From assembly GCF_014352875.1 (NCBI RefSeq), contig NZ_CP060695.1:1829501-1893500 (forward strand): 64,000 nucleotides of DNA. The letters are read 5' to 3'. A model generated the notes under the pieces. It did no database searches and was not told the origin of the DNA. It was given only the letters and a program-made list of their open reading frames with translations. Source of the stretch: Polaribacter pectinis. Lineage in GTDB: Bacteria > Bacteroidota > Bacteroidia > Flavobacteriales > Flavobacteriaceae. The translations under genes were made by a program, and so were the position numbers. Shown here piece after piece: positions 19,465 to 29,666 of this stretch (its first letter is position 1; every line of letters starts with the position of its first letter).

Positions 19465-22400
19465 ATGAAAACAAAGTTTAAAGGAATTTTAACGCTACTA
19501 TTAGCGTTTCTCGTGCAAATATCCTTTGCACAAGAAAAATCAGTTTCCGGAACAGTATCGGACACATCTGGCACATTACCTGGGGTAAGTGTAGTTATTA
19601 AAGGTACTAACAAAGGAACTCAAACAGATTTTGATGGTAAGTATACTATTAAAGCTAAACAGGGAGACATTTTAAGTTTTAGCTACGTAGGTTACAAAAC
19701 TATTGACAAAACAGTTGGTGCTTCTAGCACTATTAATGTTGCCATGGTAGAAGACAACAATGTTTTAGATGAGATTGTGGTTACCGCATTGGGTATTTCT
19801 AGAGATAAAAAATCTTTAGGATATTCTACACAAAAAGTTAGTGGTGATGAGTTAACAACTAACAAGAGTGGAAACTTCGTTAACGCACTTTCTGGTAAGG
19901 CTTCTGGTGTACAAATTAAAAAGAACAACAATTTAGGAGGTTCTACAAACGTTGTAATTAGAGGTAACGCTTCTTTAACTGGAAGTAACCAAGCATTATT
20001 TGTAATTGATGGTGTACCAATTAATAACACAAATACAAACTCTGCAGGTCAAGCACAAGCAAGTGGTGGTTATTATGATTATGGTAATGCAGCTTCAGAC
20101 ATTAACCCAGATGATATAGAATCTGTAAACATCCTTAAGGGTGCAGCAGCTTCTGCATTATATGGTTCTAGAGCAGCAAATGGTGTTATTATGATTACTA
20201 CCAAAAAAGGTAAGAATGCAAAAGGTATTGGTGTAACTATTAATACCGGAATGACTTTTGGCCAAATAGACAAGAGTACATTTGCTAAATATCAAACACA
20301 ATACGGTGCTGGTTATGGTCCTTATTATGATGGCCCAGGTGGTTTTTGGTATGAAGAAGACATTACTGGAGACGGTAATGATGATAGAGTTGTAGTTTAT
20401 ACAGAAGATGGTTCTTATGGAGCTCCTTTTGATGGACAACCTGTATATCAATGGGATTCTTTTGACCCAGACTCTCCTAACTACAGAAAAGCTACTCCTT
20501 GGCAAAATGCAGCTAACGGACCTATCACTTTTTTCGAAACTCCTATTACATTAACAAACTCAATCTCTTTAGATAAGAGTATGGATGATGGATCTTACAG
20601 ATTAAACTATACGCAATTCGACCAAACTGGTTTAATGCCAAATAGTTCAATTAAAAAACATAACTTCTCATTTAGTGGAAACTATAAATTAAGTGATAAA
20701 CTTACTGTTTCTAGTTTAGCTAATTACATTAAAAGTGGAGGAAAAGGACGTAACTCTACTGGTTACGGAGACAACATTGTAGGTATGTTTAAACAATGGT
20801 GGCAAACCAATGTTGATGTACAACAACAAAAAGATATTTACTTTTCTACAGGAAGAAATGTAACATGGAATCCTTCTACTTCTGCAGCTGGGTCTGCTCC
20901 AATATTTTGGGATAACCCTTATTGGACAAGATATGAAAACTATCAAAATGATTCTAGAAGTCGTTTTATAGGTAACATTTCTTTAACTTACGAGTTAAAA
21001 GACTGGTTAAGTGTAACTGGTAGAATTGCAACAGATACATACTCTGAATTACAAGAAGAAAGAAGAGCTAATGGAAGTGTTGCTAGTAGCTTTGGTGTAA
21101 GTAGAGGAAACGTAGATTCTGGATATGGAAGAAAAAACATTCAAAATACAGAAACTAACTATGACTTAATGTTTAACTTTAATAAAGATTTAAGTGATAA
21201 AGTAAACTTAAAAGGTATTTTAGGAACAAACATTAGAAGAAATGAATTAAATATTATTCACGTTTCTACCGCTGGTGGTTTGAGTGTACCAAAATTATAT
21301 TCATTACAAAATAGTGTAAACCCATTACCATTACCAAATGAAACTGCTTCTAAAATAGGTGTAGACGGTTACTACATTAGTGCTTCGTTGGGTTATGACA
21401 ATATGTTGTTTTTAGACGCTACATACAGAAGAGACCACTCATCTACTTTACCTACAGGTAACAGTACATTCGGTTACCCTTCAGTTTCAGGTAGTTTTGT
21501 GTTTAATAAATTATTAGAAAAAGATTGGATTTCTTTTGGTAAGGTTAGAGCAAACTACGCAGAAGTTGGTAACAGTGCTCCTTTTGATTTCTTATACGAT
21601 AGCTTTGTAGTAAACACACCAATTGGTAGCGCTAGTACTTCTGTTGGTAACGTTAAAAAGAACCCAAATTTAAAACCGGAAACTACTAAAAGTATTGAAC
21701 TTGGTTTAGAAATGAAGTTTTTAGGTAATAGAGTTGGTTTTGATGTTGCATACTACAAAAACAATTCTGTAGATCAAATTTTTGGTGTACCAGTTTCAAG
21801 AGCTACAGGTTTTACTTCTAAAGTTTTAAACGCTGGAGAAATAGAAAACAAAGGTATTGAGTTGTCTGCTTATGGTAGCCCAATAAAAACAGAAGACTTT
21901 ACTTGGAATGTAAATGTAAACTGGTCTAGAAACAGAAACACAGTAGTTTCTTTAGTAGATGGTATAGAAAACTTACAATTAGGTTCTTTTCAAGGAGGTG
22001 TTACTTTAAACGCACGTGTTGGAGAGCCTTATGGAGTTATTCAAGGTACAGATTACACTTATTTAAATGGAGAAAGAGTTGTTGATGCATCTAACGGTCA
22101 ATATGTGGCAACAGGAACATCAGACCAAGTAATTGGAGATATAAATCCTGATTGGAATATGGGTATTTCTAATAATTTTAATTATAAAGACTTCTCTTTA
22201 AGCTTCTTAATTGACATACAAAAAGGTGGTAGCATATTCTCTTTAGACCAATATTACGGTCTTGCAACTGGTTTATATGAAGAAACTGCTTTTACAAACG
22301 ATTTAGGAAACCCAGTAAGAAACAGCATCGCAAATGGTGGTGGTTTCATTAACCCTGGTGTTAACGCTGATGGATCTGTTAATACAACTCGTATTAGAGC

Positions 22401-22704
22401 AGATAGATTTGGTGCATTCGGATATAGAAGAGGTTTACCAAACGCTGCATTCGTATATGACGCAAGTTATGTTAAGTTACGTGAATTAGCTGTTACTTAT
22501 AATTTCCCACAAAATGTTTTAGATAAAACATTTTTATCTAACGCTTCTTTAAGTTTTGTTGGATCAAATCTTTGGATAATCCACAAAAACACTCCACATG
22601 AAGACCCAGAAGGAGGTTTAGGTGCTGGTAACTTACAAGGTTATTCTGTTGGTTCTTTACCTACAACAAGAGATTTCGGTTTCAATCTTAAACTTCAATT
22701 TTAA
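19465..22704 (+). CDS. SusC/RagA-type TonB-linked outer membrane transporter
   Basis: TonB-dependent importer of 1079 residues that forms the barrel of a SusCD uptake complex. Order: signal peptide (1-22, cleaved after SFA), CarboxypepD_reg-like domain (about 24-95, VSGTVSDTSGTLPGVSVVIK), SusC linker (DEIVVTALGI near 104), plug domain (about 115-240, ending YGSRAANGVIMITTKKG), then the 22-strand barrel ending in LKLQF. The SusD partner starts 2 bases downstream. No hydrolase is adjacent, so the substrate cannot be named; a peptide or glycan fragment is usual for the family. Confidence 0.93.
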   Translation: MKTKFKGILTLLLAFLVQISFAQEKSVSGTVSDTSGTLPGVSVVIKGTNKGTQTDFDGKYTIKAKQGDILSFSYVGYKTIDKTVGASSTINVAMVEDNNVLDEIVVTALGISRDKKSLGYSTQKVSGDELTTNKSGNFVNALSGKASGVQIKKNNNLGGSTNVVIRGNASLTGSNQALFVIDGVPINNTNTNSAGQAQASGGYYDYGNAASDINPDDIESVNILKGAAASALYGSRAANGVIMITTKKGKNAKGIGVTINTGMTFGQIDKSTFAKYQTQYGAGYGPYYDGPGGFWYEEDITGDGNDDRVVVYTEDGSYGAPFDGQPVYQWDSFDPDSPNYRKATPWQNAANGPITFFETPITLTNSISLDKSMDDGSYRLNYTQFDQTGLMPNSSIKKHNFSFSGNYKLSDKLTVSSLANYIKSGGKGRNSTGYGDNIVGMFKQWWQTNVDVQQQKDIYFSTGRNVTWNPSTSAAGSAPIFWDNPYWTRYENYQNDSRSRFIGNISLTYELKDWLSVTGRIATDTYSELQEERRANGSVASSFGVSRGNVDSGYGRKNIQNTETNYDLMFNFNKDLSDKVNLKGILGTNIRRNELNIIHVSTAGGLSVPKLYSLQNSVNPLPLPNETASKIGVDGYYISASLGYDNMLFLDATYRRDHSSTLPTGNSTFGYPSVSGSFVFNKLLEKDWISFGKVRANYAEVGNSAPFDFLYDSFVVNTPIGSASTSVGNVKKNPNLKPETTKSIELGLEMKFLGNRVGFDVAYYKNNSVDQIFGVPVSRATGFTSKVLNAGEIENKGIELSAYGSPIKTEDFTWNVNVNWSRNRNTVVSLVDGIENLQLGSFQGGVTLNARVGEPYGVIQGTDYTYLNGERVVDASNGQYVATGTSDQVIGDINPDWNMGISNNFNYKDFSLSFLIDIQKGGSIFSLDQYYGLATGLYEETAFTNDLGNPVRNSIANGGGFINPGVNADGSVNTTRIRADRFGAFGYRRGLPNAAFVYDASYVKLRELAVTYNFPQNVLDKTFLSNASLSFVGSNLWIIHKNTPHEDPEGGLGAGNLQGYSVGSLPTTRDFGFNLKLQF

Positions 22705-22706
22705 AA

Positions 22707-24167
22707 ATGAAAAAAATGAAAAAAATATTAATATTAATTGCTGCGGTAATTATTACATCATGTTCTGACAATTTAGAGAGTCTTAACCAGAACATTAAAG
22801 ATCCTTCTGAAGTTCCTGGAGAAAGTTTATTTACAGGAGCACAGAAAAATTTAGTTGACCAAATGGTTGATCTAAACGTAAACAATAATAACACAAAACT
22901 TTGGTCACAGTTTTTACAAGAAACAACATATACAGACGAAAGTAATTATGATCAAGTAGGACGTAACATTCCAGGAACACATTGGAGCGTACTATATAAA
23001 GATGTTTTAAAAGATTTAGATGAAGCAGGAAAAGTAATTGCTGCAACTACATATCCTTTAGCAGCAGATGCAGAACTTACGCCAAATAAACTTCAAGTAA
23101 TTGAAATTTTAAAAGTATATACTTACAGTATTTTAGTAGAAACTTTTGGAGATGTTCCTTATACTGAATCTTTAGATATAGAGAATTTATTACCTAAATA
23201 TGATGATGGTCTTACCGTTTATAAAGATTTAGTAGCAAGATTAACAGCTGCTATAAACGCTTTAGATACATCTAAAGGTAGTTTTGGTTCTGCTGACAAT
23301 ATTTATGGTGGAGATGTTGCAAGTTGGAAAAAGTTTGCTGCTTCTTTAAAATTAAGAATGGGTATTTTGTTATCAGATGTAGATAATGCTTTTGCAAAAA
23401 GTACTGTAGAATCTGCTGTAACTAGTGGTGTATTTACAAGCAATGCAGATAATGCAAACTTTAAATATTTATCTGCAGACCCTAATACACACCCGGTACA
23501 TGCAAATTTAGTTTTAAGCGGTAGACATGATTTTGTTGCAGCAGAGACTATTGTTAATATGATGAATACATTAAATGACCCAAGAAGAGCACTATACTTT
23601 TTAGAAGTTCCAGGAGGTGGTTATGTAGGTGGAGAAATTGGTGCTACATCAAATTATTCTTCTCATTCTCACGTATCTGCTCAAGTTGAAGCAGCACAAG
23701 CTCCTGGAGTAATTTTAGATTATTCTGAAGTAGAATTTCTATTAGCAGAAGCTAGCGCTAGAACATTCAATGTTGGTGGTAGTGCAAAAGGTCATTATGA
23801 TACTGCTATAGAAGCTTCAATTATAAATTGGGGTGGTACAGCTGCAGATGCTGCTACATATTTAGCAGAACCATCAGTGGATTATAATTTAGCATTAGCA
23901 TCAAGTACAGCTGCTACACCTTGGAAGGAAGTAATTGGTAATCAAAAATGGATTTCACTATTTAATAGAGGGTTCGAAGCATGGACTTCAATTAGATTAT
24001 TAGATTTCCCTTTTATGATCACTCCAGCTGACGCTTTATCTGGTTATCCAAATAAATACACTTACCCAGTTGTAGAACAAACTTTAAATGGAGCTAATTA
24101 TTCGGCTGCAGTCTCTGCAATCGGTACTGACACAGCAGAACAGAAGTTATTTTGGGATAAAAACTAA
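22707..24167 (+). CDS. SusD/RagB-family nutrient-binding lipoprotein
   Basis: Surface lipoprotein of 486 residues that lids the preceding SusC barrel and captures substrate. The signal peptide ends in a lipobox with Cys19 (IITSCSDN) followed by acidic residues, in line with surface export in Bacteroidota. The body resembles the SusD-like_2 branch rather than classic RagB: SLFTGAQKNLVDQMVDLN near the N-terminus and IGNQKWISLFNRGFEAW near residue 410. ATG at 22707 or the in-frame ATG at 22716 could be the start. A strong terminator follows, so susC-susD form a two-gene operon. Confidence 0.88.
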   Translation: MKKMKKILILIAAVIITSCSDNLESLNQNIKDPSEVPGESLFTGAQKNLVDQMVDLNVNNNNTKLWSQFLQETTYTDESNYDQVGRNIPGTHWSVLYKDVLKDLDEAGKVIAATTYPLAADAELTPNKLQVIEILKVYTYSILVETFGDVPYTESLDIENLLPKYDDGLTVYKDLVARLTAAINALDTSKGSFGSADNIYGGDVASWKKFAASLKLRMGILLSDVDNAFAKSTVESAVTSGVFTSNADNANFKYLSADPNTHPVHANLVLSGRHDFVAAETIVNMMNTLNDPRRALYFLEVPGGGYVGGEIGATSNYSSHSHVSAQVEAAQAPGVILDYSEVEFLLAEASARTFNVGGSAKGHYDTAIEASIINWGGTAADAATYLAEPSVDYNLALASSTAATPWKEVIGNQKWISLFNRGFEAWTSIRLLDFPFMITPADALSGYPNKYTYPVVEQTLNGANYSAAVSAIGTDTAEQKLFWDKN

Positions 24168-24212
24168 CCCATTTATCACTAATTATTGGTGATATAAAAA
24201 AATTAAAAAAAG

Positions 24213-24240
24213 AGCCGTAAATTATTTTACGGCTTTTTTG
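24213..24240 (+). terminator. Intrinsic terminator after first SusC/SusD pair
   Basis: Perfect 8-bp stem AGCCGTAA (24213-24220) / TTACGGCT (24227-24234) with a 6-base loop and a following T-run. Confidence 0.88.
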
Positions 24241-24250
24241 TGTTAAAAAA

Positions 24251-24281
24251 TTGTTTATTTAAGATTTATTTAAGACTTTTG
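24251..24281 (+). promoter_or_regulatory. Promoter of second SusC/SusD locus
   Basis: TTG (24251-24253), a 20-base spacer and GACTTTTG (24274-24281), then TAATTAATTCAAAT close to the start codon. It is nearly the same in layout and sequence as the promoter at 19407-19437, so the two loci may be co-regulated. Confidence 0.5.
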
Positions 24282-24308
24282 GGATTAATTAATTCAAATA
24301 ATTATACA

Positions 24309-27287
24309 ATGAAGACAAAGTTTAATGGAATTTTAACGCTATTACTAGCGTTGGTCGTGCAAATTTCTTTTGCACAAACAAAGACTGTTTCCGGTACTGT
24401 TTCTGATGAATCAGGAGGTTTACCTGGAGTTAGTATATTAATTAAAGGTACCACAAAAGGTACAGAAACAAATTTTGATGGAAAATACTCTATTAAAGTT
24501 AGTTCTGGAGACGTATTAGTATTCAGATATTTAGGGTACAAAACTGCTGAAAAAACAGTAGGTACATCTAATACGATTAATGTAACTTTAGTAGAAGGTG
24601 GTGAACAACTAGAAGAAGTTGTTATTGTTGGTTATGGAACAAAAGCTAAAAGAGCTACAATTGGTTCTATAACAACAGTTAAGTCTGAAGACATAGAAAC
24701 TGTTCCAGCTGCTAACTTTGTGGAGGCTTTACAAGGAAAAGCTACAGGTTTACAATCTATTAGTTCTTCTGGACAACCAGGTTCTAATAGTGCTGTAAGA
24801 ATTAGAGGTTCTGCTTCTGTTAACGGAAATGTTGAGCCTTTATATATTATTGATGGAGTTCCTGTTTCTGCAAATAGTACTTCAGATTTAGGTTCTGGTG
24901 GTTTAGATTCTGGAAACAGAGATCCTTTATCTAACTTAAACCCATCTGATATTGAGTCTGTAACAATTTTAAAAGATGCATCTTCTACATCTATTTATGG
25001 AGCAAGAGGAGCGAATGGAATTATTTTAATTACAACTAAAAAAGGTAGACAAGGTAAAGCAAAATTCACCTTTAGTTCTCAAGTAGGTATTTCTGCAAGA
25101 GCAGTAAAACTTTTTGATGTATTAAATACATCAGAATACAATGAGTTATCTAGAGAAGCGCAAGTCAATGCGGGAGTAGCACCTGCTATAGCTGTTTTAA
25201 ACTTCCCTGATACGGATGTTGATACTGACTGGGCTGATTTAGCATATAGAGATTGGACAGCTGTAACTAAAAGACACAACTTTTCTGTATCTGGTGGTTC
25301 AGAAAACATTAATTACTTTATGTCTGTTGGGCACTTAGCTCAAGAGGGTATTGCTGTTGGGTCTGGAATTGAAAGACTTACAAGTAGTTTAAATGTACAA
25401 GCTAAAACGTCTGAAATTACTAGATTTGGTATGAATTTCTCTTACAGTAGAACTGAGCAAGCTACAGCTTTAGCTGAATCAGCTTTCTTTGCAAGTCCAG
25501 TAGTTGGTACATATTTGTTCGTGCCTACTGATGCTCCTTATTTAGCAGATGGTACTCCTAATCCATCAAACTCAGCTACAGGAGGTACATCTTTCATTCA
25601 AGATTTATTTTATGATAATGAAGGTTCTGTTACTGACAGAATACTAGCTAATTTTAATGGAGCTATAGATATATCTGATGATTTAACATTAAAGTCTACT
25701 TTTGGTATTGATAAAAGTTTCTTTAATTACAGTAGCTATGGAAACCCATTAAACAATTCAAATCCATCAGGAGGTTCAGCTTCAAGAACTTATCAAGAAG
25801 TTTACAACTGGACATGGACAAACACTTTACAATATGTTAAAACATTTGGAGAAAATCATAATTTAGATGTTTTATTAGGTCAAGAAATTAATAAAGAAGG
25901 ATTTGACGATCTATCAATCGGTGTGGAGGATTTTCCAAATGGAATTTTACAAAATGTTGGTTCAGCATCTTCAGTTACTTTTCATTCTAGTAACACACAA
26001 GATTCTAGTTTAAAATCTTTCTTTTTAAATACAAATTATAACTTTAACAAGAAATACTATTTTAACGGAACTATAAGAAGAAGAGATGCTTCTTCTAGAT
26101 TTGGACCTAATAATAAATGGGGTACATTTTGGTCAGTTGGTGGTAACTGGAACATTAGTAGTGAAGACTTTATGCAAGATGTGAAATGGGTTAATTTATT
26201 AAAAGTTAAATCTAGTTATGGTGTACAAGGAAACTTACCTTCTAACAGATATACTTGGCAAGGAAGTTTCTTGAATGATAGATATAATGGAACCCCAGCT
26301 TCATTCCCTTCTTCAACTGCTGCAAACCCAAATTTAAAATGGGAAGAACAAAATATGTTTAACGTTGGTTTAGAGTTCGCATTATTTAATAATAGATTAT
26401 CAGGAGAGGTAACATATTTTAACAGAGAAACTAATGATTTAATTTTCTCTCAACAAATAGAGCCTTCAAATGGTTTCAATCAAGTGTTTAGTAATGTTGG
26501 AGCTTTTGTTAATAAAGGATTTGAAGTAGAACTTTCATATGATGTAGTTAGTTCTGAAAAATTCAATTGGACATTAGGAGGTAATATTACATTTTTAGAA
26601 AATGAAGTAACAGAACTTGATCCAGGAACAGTTGGTCCTGATGGTCGTTATATTAGAGAGGTTGGAGAAGCTTGGAATACATTTTATGCAAGAAGATGGG
26701 CTGGTGTAGATGTTGCAACAGGTGCACCTATGTGGCTTGATGCTAATGACAACATTACATTCAACTATAATAGTGCTTCTAGAGAAAAAGTTGGTAAAGC
26801 AAATCCAGACTTTTTTGGTGGAATATCTTCTAATATGAATTATAAAAACTGGTCATTAGATCTAGGTTTATCTTTCCAATATGGTAATACCATCTACAAT
26901 GAAACATCTAGAATTACAAATTCTGATGGAGCTTTTTCTGGATTTAATCAATCAAGAGATCAGCTAGATAGATGGCAACAACCAGGAGACGTTAGTGCAA
27001 ATCCTCAAAGAATACAAGGTAATGCTTCACAAAGTAACCAATTATCTACTAGATTTATGGAAGATGGTTCTTTCATAAGATTAAGAAATGTTCAATTAGG
27101 TTATAACTTTTCAAAAGATATGACGAAAAATACATTTTTAACTGGAGCTAAAATTTTCTTACAAGGAACTAACTTATTAACTATTACTGATTTTAATGGA
27201 GATCCAGAGCAGTCTTTAAATGGTTGGCATTGGTTTGTATATCCTAACCCTCAAACTGTAAGTTTAGGTGTTAATTTATCATTTTAA
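24309..27287 (+). CDS. SusC/RagA-type TonB-linked outer membrane transporter
   Basis: Second SusC importer, 992 residues from the ATG at 24309. An upstream start at 24240 would add a segment that does not look like a signal peptide, so it was rejected. Signal peptide (1-23) differs from that of the first SusC by only three or so residues. CarboxypepD_reg-like domain about 25-95, linker LEEVVIVGYGTKAKR near 100-114, plug about 115-235 (IYGARGANGIILITTKKG), then the barrel, ending VSLGVNLSF. The VGYGT linker is the classical SusC type. It is followed by a RagB-type SusD and two lipoproteins, so the substrate complex is larger than that of the first locus. Confidence 0.93.
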   Translation: MKTKFNGILTLLLALVVQISFAQTKTVSGTVSDESGGLPGVSILIKGTTKGTETNFDGKYSIKVSSGDVLVFRYLGYKTAEKTVGTSNTINVTLVEGGEQLEEVVIVGYGTKAKRATIGSITTVKSEDIETVPAANFVEALQGKATGLQSISSSGQPGSNSAVRIRGSASVNGNVEPLYIIDGVPVSANSTSDLGSGGLDSGNRDPLSNLNPSDIESVTILKDASSTSIYGARGANGIILITTKKGRQGKAKFTFSSQVGISARAVKLFDVLNTSEYNELSREAQVNAGVAPAIAVLNFPDTDVDTDWADLAYRDWTAVTKRHNFSVSGGSENINYFMSVGHLAQEGIAVGSGIERLTSSLNVQAKTSEITRFGMNFSYSRTEQATALAESAFFASPVVGTYLFVPTDAPYLADGTPNPSNSATGGTSFIQDLFYDNEGSVTDRILANFNGAIDISDDLTLKSTFGIDKSFFNYSSYGNPLNNSNPSGGSASRTYQEVYNWTWTNTLQYVKTFGENHNLDVLLGQEINKEGFDDLSIGVEDFPNGILQNVGSASSVTFHSSNTQDSSLKSFFLNTNYNFNKKYYFNGTIRRRDASSRFGPNNKWGTFWSVGGNWNISSEDFMQDVKWVNLLKVKSSYGVQGNLPSNRYTWQGSFLNDRYNGTPASFPSSTAANPNLKWEEQNMFNVGLEFALFNNRLSGEVTYFNRETNDLIFSQQIEPSNGFNQVFSNVGAFVNKGFEVELSYDVVSSEKFNWTLGGNITFLENEVTELDPGTVGPDGRYIREVGEAWNTFYARRWAGVDVATGAPMWLDANDNITFNYNSASREKVGKANPDFFGGISSNMNYKNWSLDLGLSFQYGNTIYNETSRITNSDGAFSGFNQSRDQLDRWQQPGDVSANPQRIQGNASQSNQLSTRFMEDGSFIRLRNVQLGYNFSKDMTKNTFLTGAKIFLQGTNLLTITDFNGDPEQSLNGWHWFVYPNPQTVSLGVNLSF

Positions 27288-27310
27288 AAAACTTAATAAT
27301 AATTATAATT

Positions 27311-28774
27311 ATGAAAATAAAAAATATAATATACATAAGTCTATTTAGCATTGGCTTACTATCGTTTACATCTTGTAACGATATTGATTTAAGTCCTGCT
27401 CAAGAAGATGCTGTTGATATCGACAATGGAATTAAAGATGTCAACTCTGCAACAGCTGCAGTTAATGGAATGTATGATTTACTATACAGAGTAGATTACT
27501 ACGGAAGAGAGTTAATGGTTAGTCCTGAAGTAAGTTCTGACAATATATTAGTTAGTCCTGTAAACTCTGGAAGATTTTTAACACAATATCAATATTCAGT
27601 TAATGCTGATAATGGAGATGTTAGTGCTGTTTGGACAAATTTATATAAAAATGTAAATGCTGCAAATACAATTTTAAATTTTGCAGAAAGTGGTTCTATC
27701 AGTGATGCTTCCGGTGCTCAATTAGATGAAATAAAAGGACAAGCTTTAGCAATAAGAGCTATGGCTCATTTTGATTTGGTTAGAAATTATGCTTTTCCGT
27801 ACACGCTTACAGATGCATCTGCAGCCCCTGGAGCTAATGGAGCTGGTGGACATTTAGGAGTTCCTTTATTATTAAATTTTAATCAAGAGAGATTTGCTCC
27901 TAGAGTAACTGTTGCTGAAATTTACACACAAGTGATTAAGGACTTAACAACTGCTATTGGACTTTTACCATCTACAGCTTATGATTCTTCTAGTAAATTT
28001 AATAAATCTGCTGCAAGAGCGTTGTTAGCTAGAATTTATTTATATAAAGGAGATTATCCTAAAGCTTTTACAACTGCAAAACAAGTTGTAGCAGATTCTC
28101 AATACTCTTTGACATCTAATGCAAATTATTTAAGTGACTGGGATGGAGCAACAAGCTCTACAGAAGCACTTTTACAATTACCTGCATTTGCAGATGACAA
28201 TAATGGTTTTGACTCTTTAGGTTCTATTTATATTCCTGCTATACCAGGTGGTGATGATGGAAACGGAGGATATGGAGATTTAATCCCTACTGCAGACTTA
28301 AAGAATTTATATTCTTCTACTGATGTTAGAAGAGGATGGTTCAGAAATGTTGGTGGAATTGATTTTAATTATAAATTTCCAAACAGTTTTACTAGTAACA
28401 TACCATTAATTAGAATTTCTGAAATGTATTTAATCATCGCTGAAGCTGCTGGTAATGGAGGTGGTTCAGTAACAGAAGGTCAAAATGCTTTGAATGCTAT
28501 TATTTTAAGAGCAGATCCTAATGCTACACCAAGTACATCTACTGGTTCAGTGTTAGCAAGTGAAGCTTTAAATGAAAGAAGAAAAGAATTAGCGTTTGAA
28601 GGTCATAGAATGTTTGATCTTGTTAGAAATAAAATGAGTGTTATGAGAACTGATATAGCTTCTCCTTCAACTACTGCTACATTATCATATCCTGATTATA
28701 GAATGGTTTGGCCATTACCACAATCAGAAATTGATGCTAATGATAGTATAAACGAAAATAATACTGGATATTAA
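27311..28774 (+). CDS. RagB/SusD-family nutrient uptake lipoprotein
   Basis: Surface lipoprotein of 487 residues, partner of the preceding SusC. Lipobox Cys22 (SFTSCNDIDLS). It has the classical RagB/SusD layout: N-terminal TPR-rich half (AALLARIYLYKGDY-like ARALLARIYLYKGDYPKAF near 235-253) and C-terminal RagB segment with LNERRKELAFEGHRMFDLVR (about 421-440) and a final VWPLPQSEIDAN. It lies 23 bases after susC and 19 before the next lipoprotein gene. Confidence 0.92.
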   Translation: MKIKNIIYISLFSIGLLSFTSCNDIDLSPAQEDAVDIDNGIKDVNSATAAVNGMYDLLYRVDYYGRELMVSPEVSSDNILVSPVNSGRFLTQYQYSVNADNGDVSAVWTNLYKNVNAANTILNFAESGSISDASGAQLDEIKGQALAIRAMAHFDLVRNYAFPYTLTDASAAPGANGAGGHLGVPLLLNFNQERFAPRVTVAEIYTQVIKDLTTAIGLLPSTAYDSSSKFNKSAARALLARIYLYKGDYPKAFTTAKQVVADSQYSLTSNANYLSDWDGATSSTEALLQLPAFADDNNGFDSLGSIYIPAIPGGDDGNGGYGDLIPTADLKNLYSSTDVRRGWFRNVGGIDFNYKFPNSFTSNIPLIRISEMYLIIAEAAGNGGGSVTEGQNALNAIILRADPNATPSTSTGSVLASEALNERRKELAFEGHRMFDLVRNKMSVMRTDIASPSTTATLSYPDYRMVWPLPQSEIDANDSINENNTGY

Positions 28775-28793
28775 TAGTTTAAAATATAACAAA

Positions 28794-29660
28794 ATGAAAA
28801 ATAATTTTTTTAAAATAATAGTATTATTTTTATCAGTAATTGTCTTTACATCATGTGAAGATGAGGATAAAAATGTATACTCTGGAGATAATTTTATCTC
28901 CTTTGGAACCACTTATTCTCAATCAGCATTAGAAAGTTCACAAAGTTCAATAGTGGTTACTGCTTATGCTTCAGTTGGAAATATTCAAAGTGATATTAAT
29001 GTTGACTTTGAACTTGTTACTGAACAAGGAACAAGCGCAGACTACACAGTTGTAGGAGGTAAATCTCAATTCAACTTTGGAGCTGGTAAATATGTTGATA
29101 CTATTGAACTTGTTCCTGTAGACAACTTTGATGAAGATGGTGATAAAATAATAAAAATCACTTTAACTTCTGCATCTGATGGATCTTCATTAGGATTACC
29201 TGGTCCAGACGCAAATGGAAAAACATTTACAGTAACTTTTGAAGATGATGATTGTGCTTTTACTGTTGAAGAACTTGGTACTTCTACTTTTTCAGGAACA
29301 GATAACGTTCCTGGATCTCAAGCTGGACCAAACGAAAGTTTAGTAACAACTTCTTTTGATGGAACAAATTTATTAATTGAAGGTTTATCTTATGGATGGA
29401 TGACTGATACAGGTTATTGGGATGAAGTTGTTGTAGATAGTTTCCCTGTAATAGCTAAAGTAGACCCAGTTACTGGTGCTATGACAATTGATTTACAGCC
29501 TTTATGTAACACTACTTGGAATGGAGATCCACAAGCACCATATAGTTTAGAAGGAACTGGTCAATACGTATCATGTTCAGAAACTTTAACTATAAGTTAT
29601 AACTTATACCAAAATGGAGCAGTATTAAGATCTTTCACAGAAACATTAACAAAAAATTAA
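28794..29660 (+). CDS. Calx-beta-like surface lipoprotein of the SusCD locus
   Basis: Lipoprotein of 288 residues with Cys21 in FTSCEDEDK. Residues about 30-150 look like one Calx-beta domain (VDFELVTEQGTSADYTVVGG and DGDKIIKITLTSASDGSSLG), followed by about 130 residues with no recognised fold (VEELGTSTFSGTDNVPGSQA onwards). It is encoded between susD and another lipoprotein in the same unit, so it is probably an accessory surface substrate-binding protein. That role is inferred from context; no catalytic motif is visible. Confidence 0.65.
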   Translation: MKNNFFKIIVLFLSVIVFTSCEDEDKNVYSGDNFISFGTTYSQSALESSQSSIVVTAYASVGNIQSDINVDFELVTEQGTSADYTVVGGKSQFNFGAGKYVDTIELVPVDNFDEDGDKIIKITLTSASDGSSLGLPGPDANGKTFTVTFEDDDCAFTVEELGTSTFSGTDNVPGSQAGPNESLVTTSFDGTNLLIEGLSYGWMTDTGYWDEVVVDSFPVIAKVDPVTGAMTIDLQPLCNTTWNGDPQAPYSLEGTGQYVSCSETLTISYNLYQNGAVLRSFTETLTKN

Positions 29661-29666
29661 TTTATT

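Noticed and set aside
24240-24308. Upstream extension of the second SusC gene
   Set aside because: It would start inside the terminator T-run and cover the promoter; the signal peptide starts cleanly at 24309.
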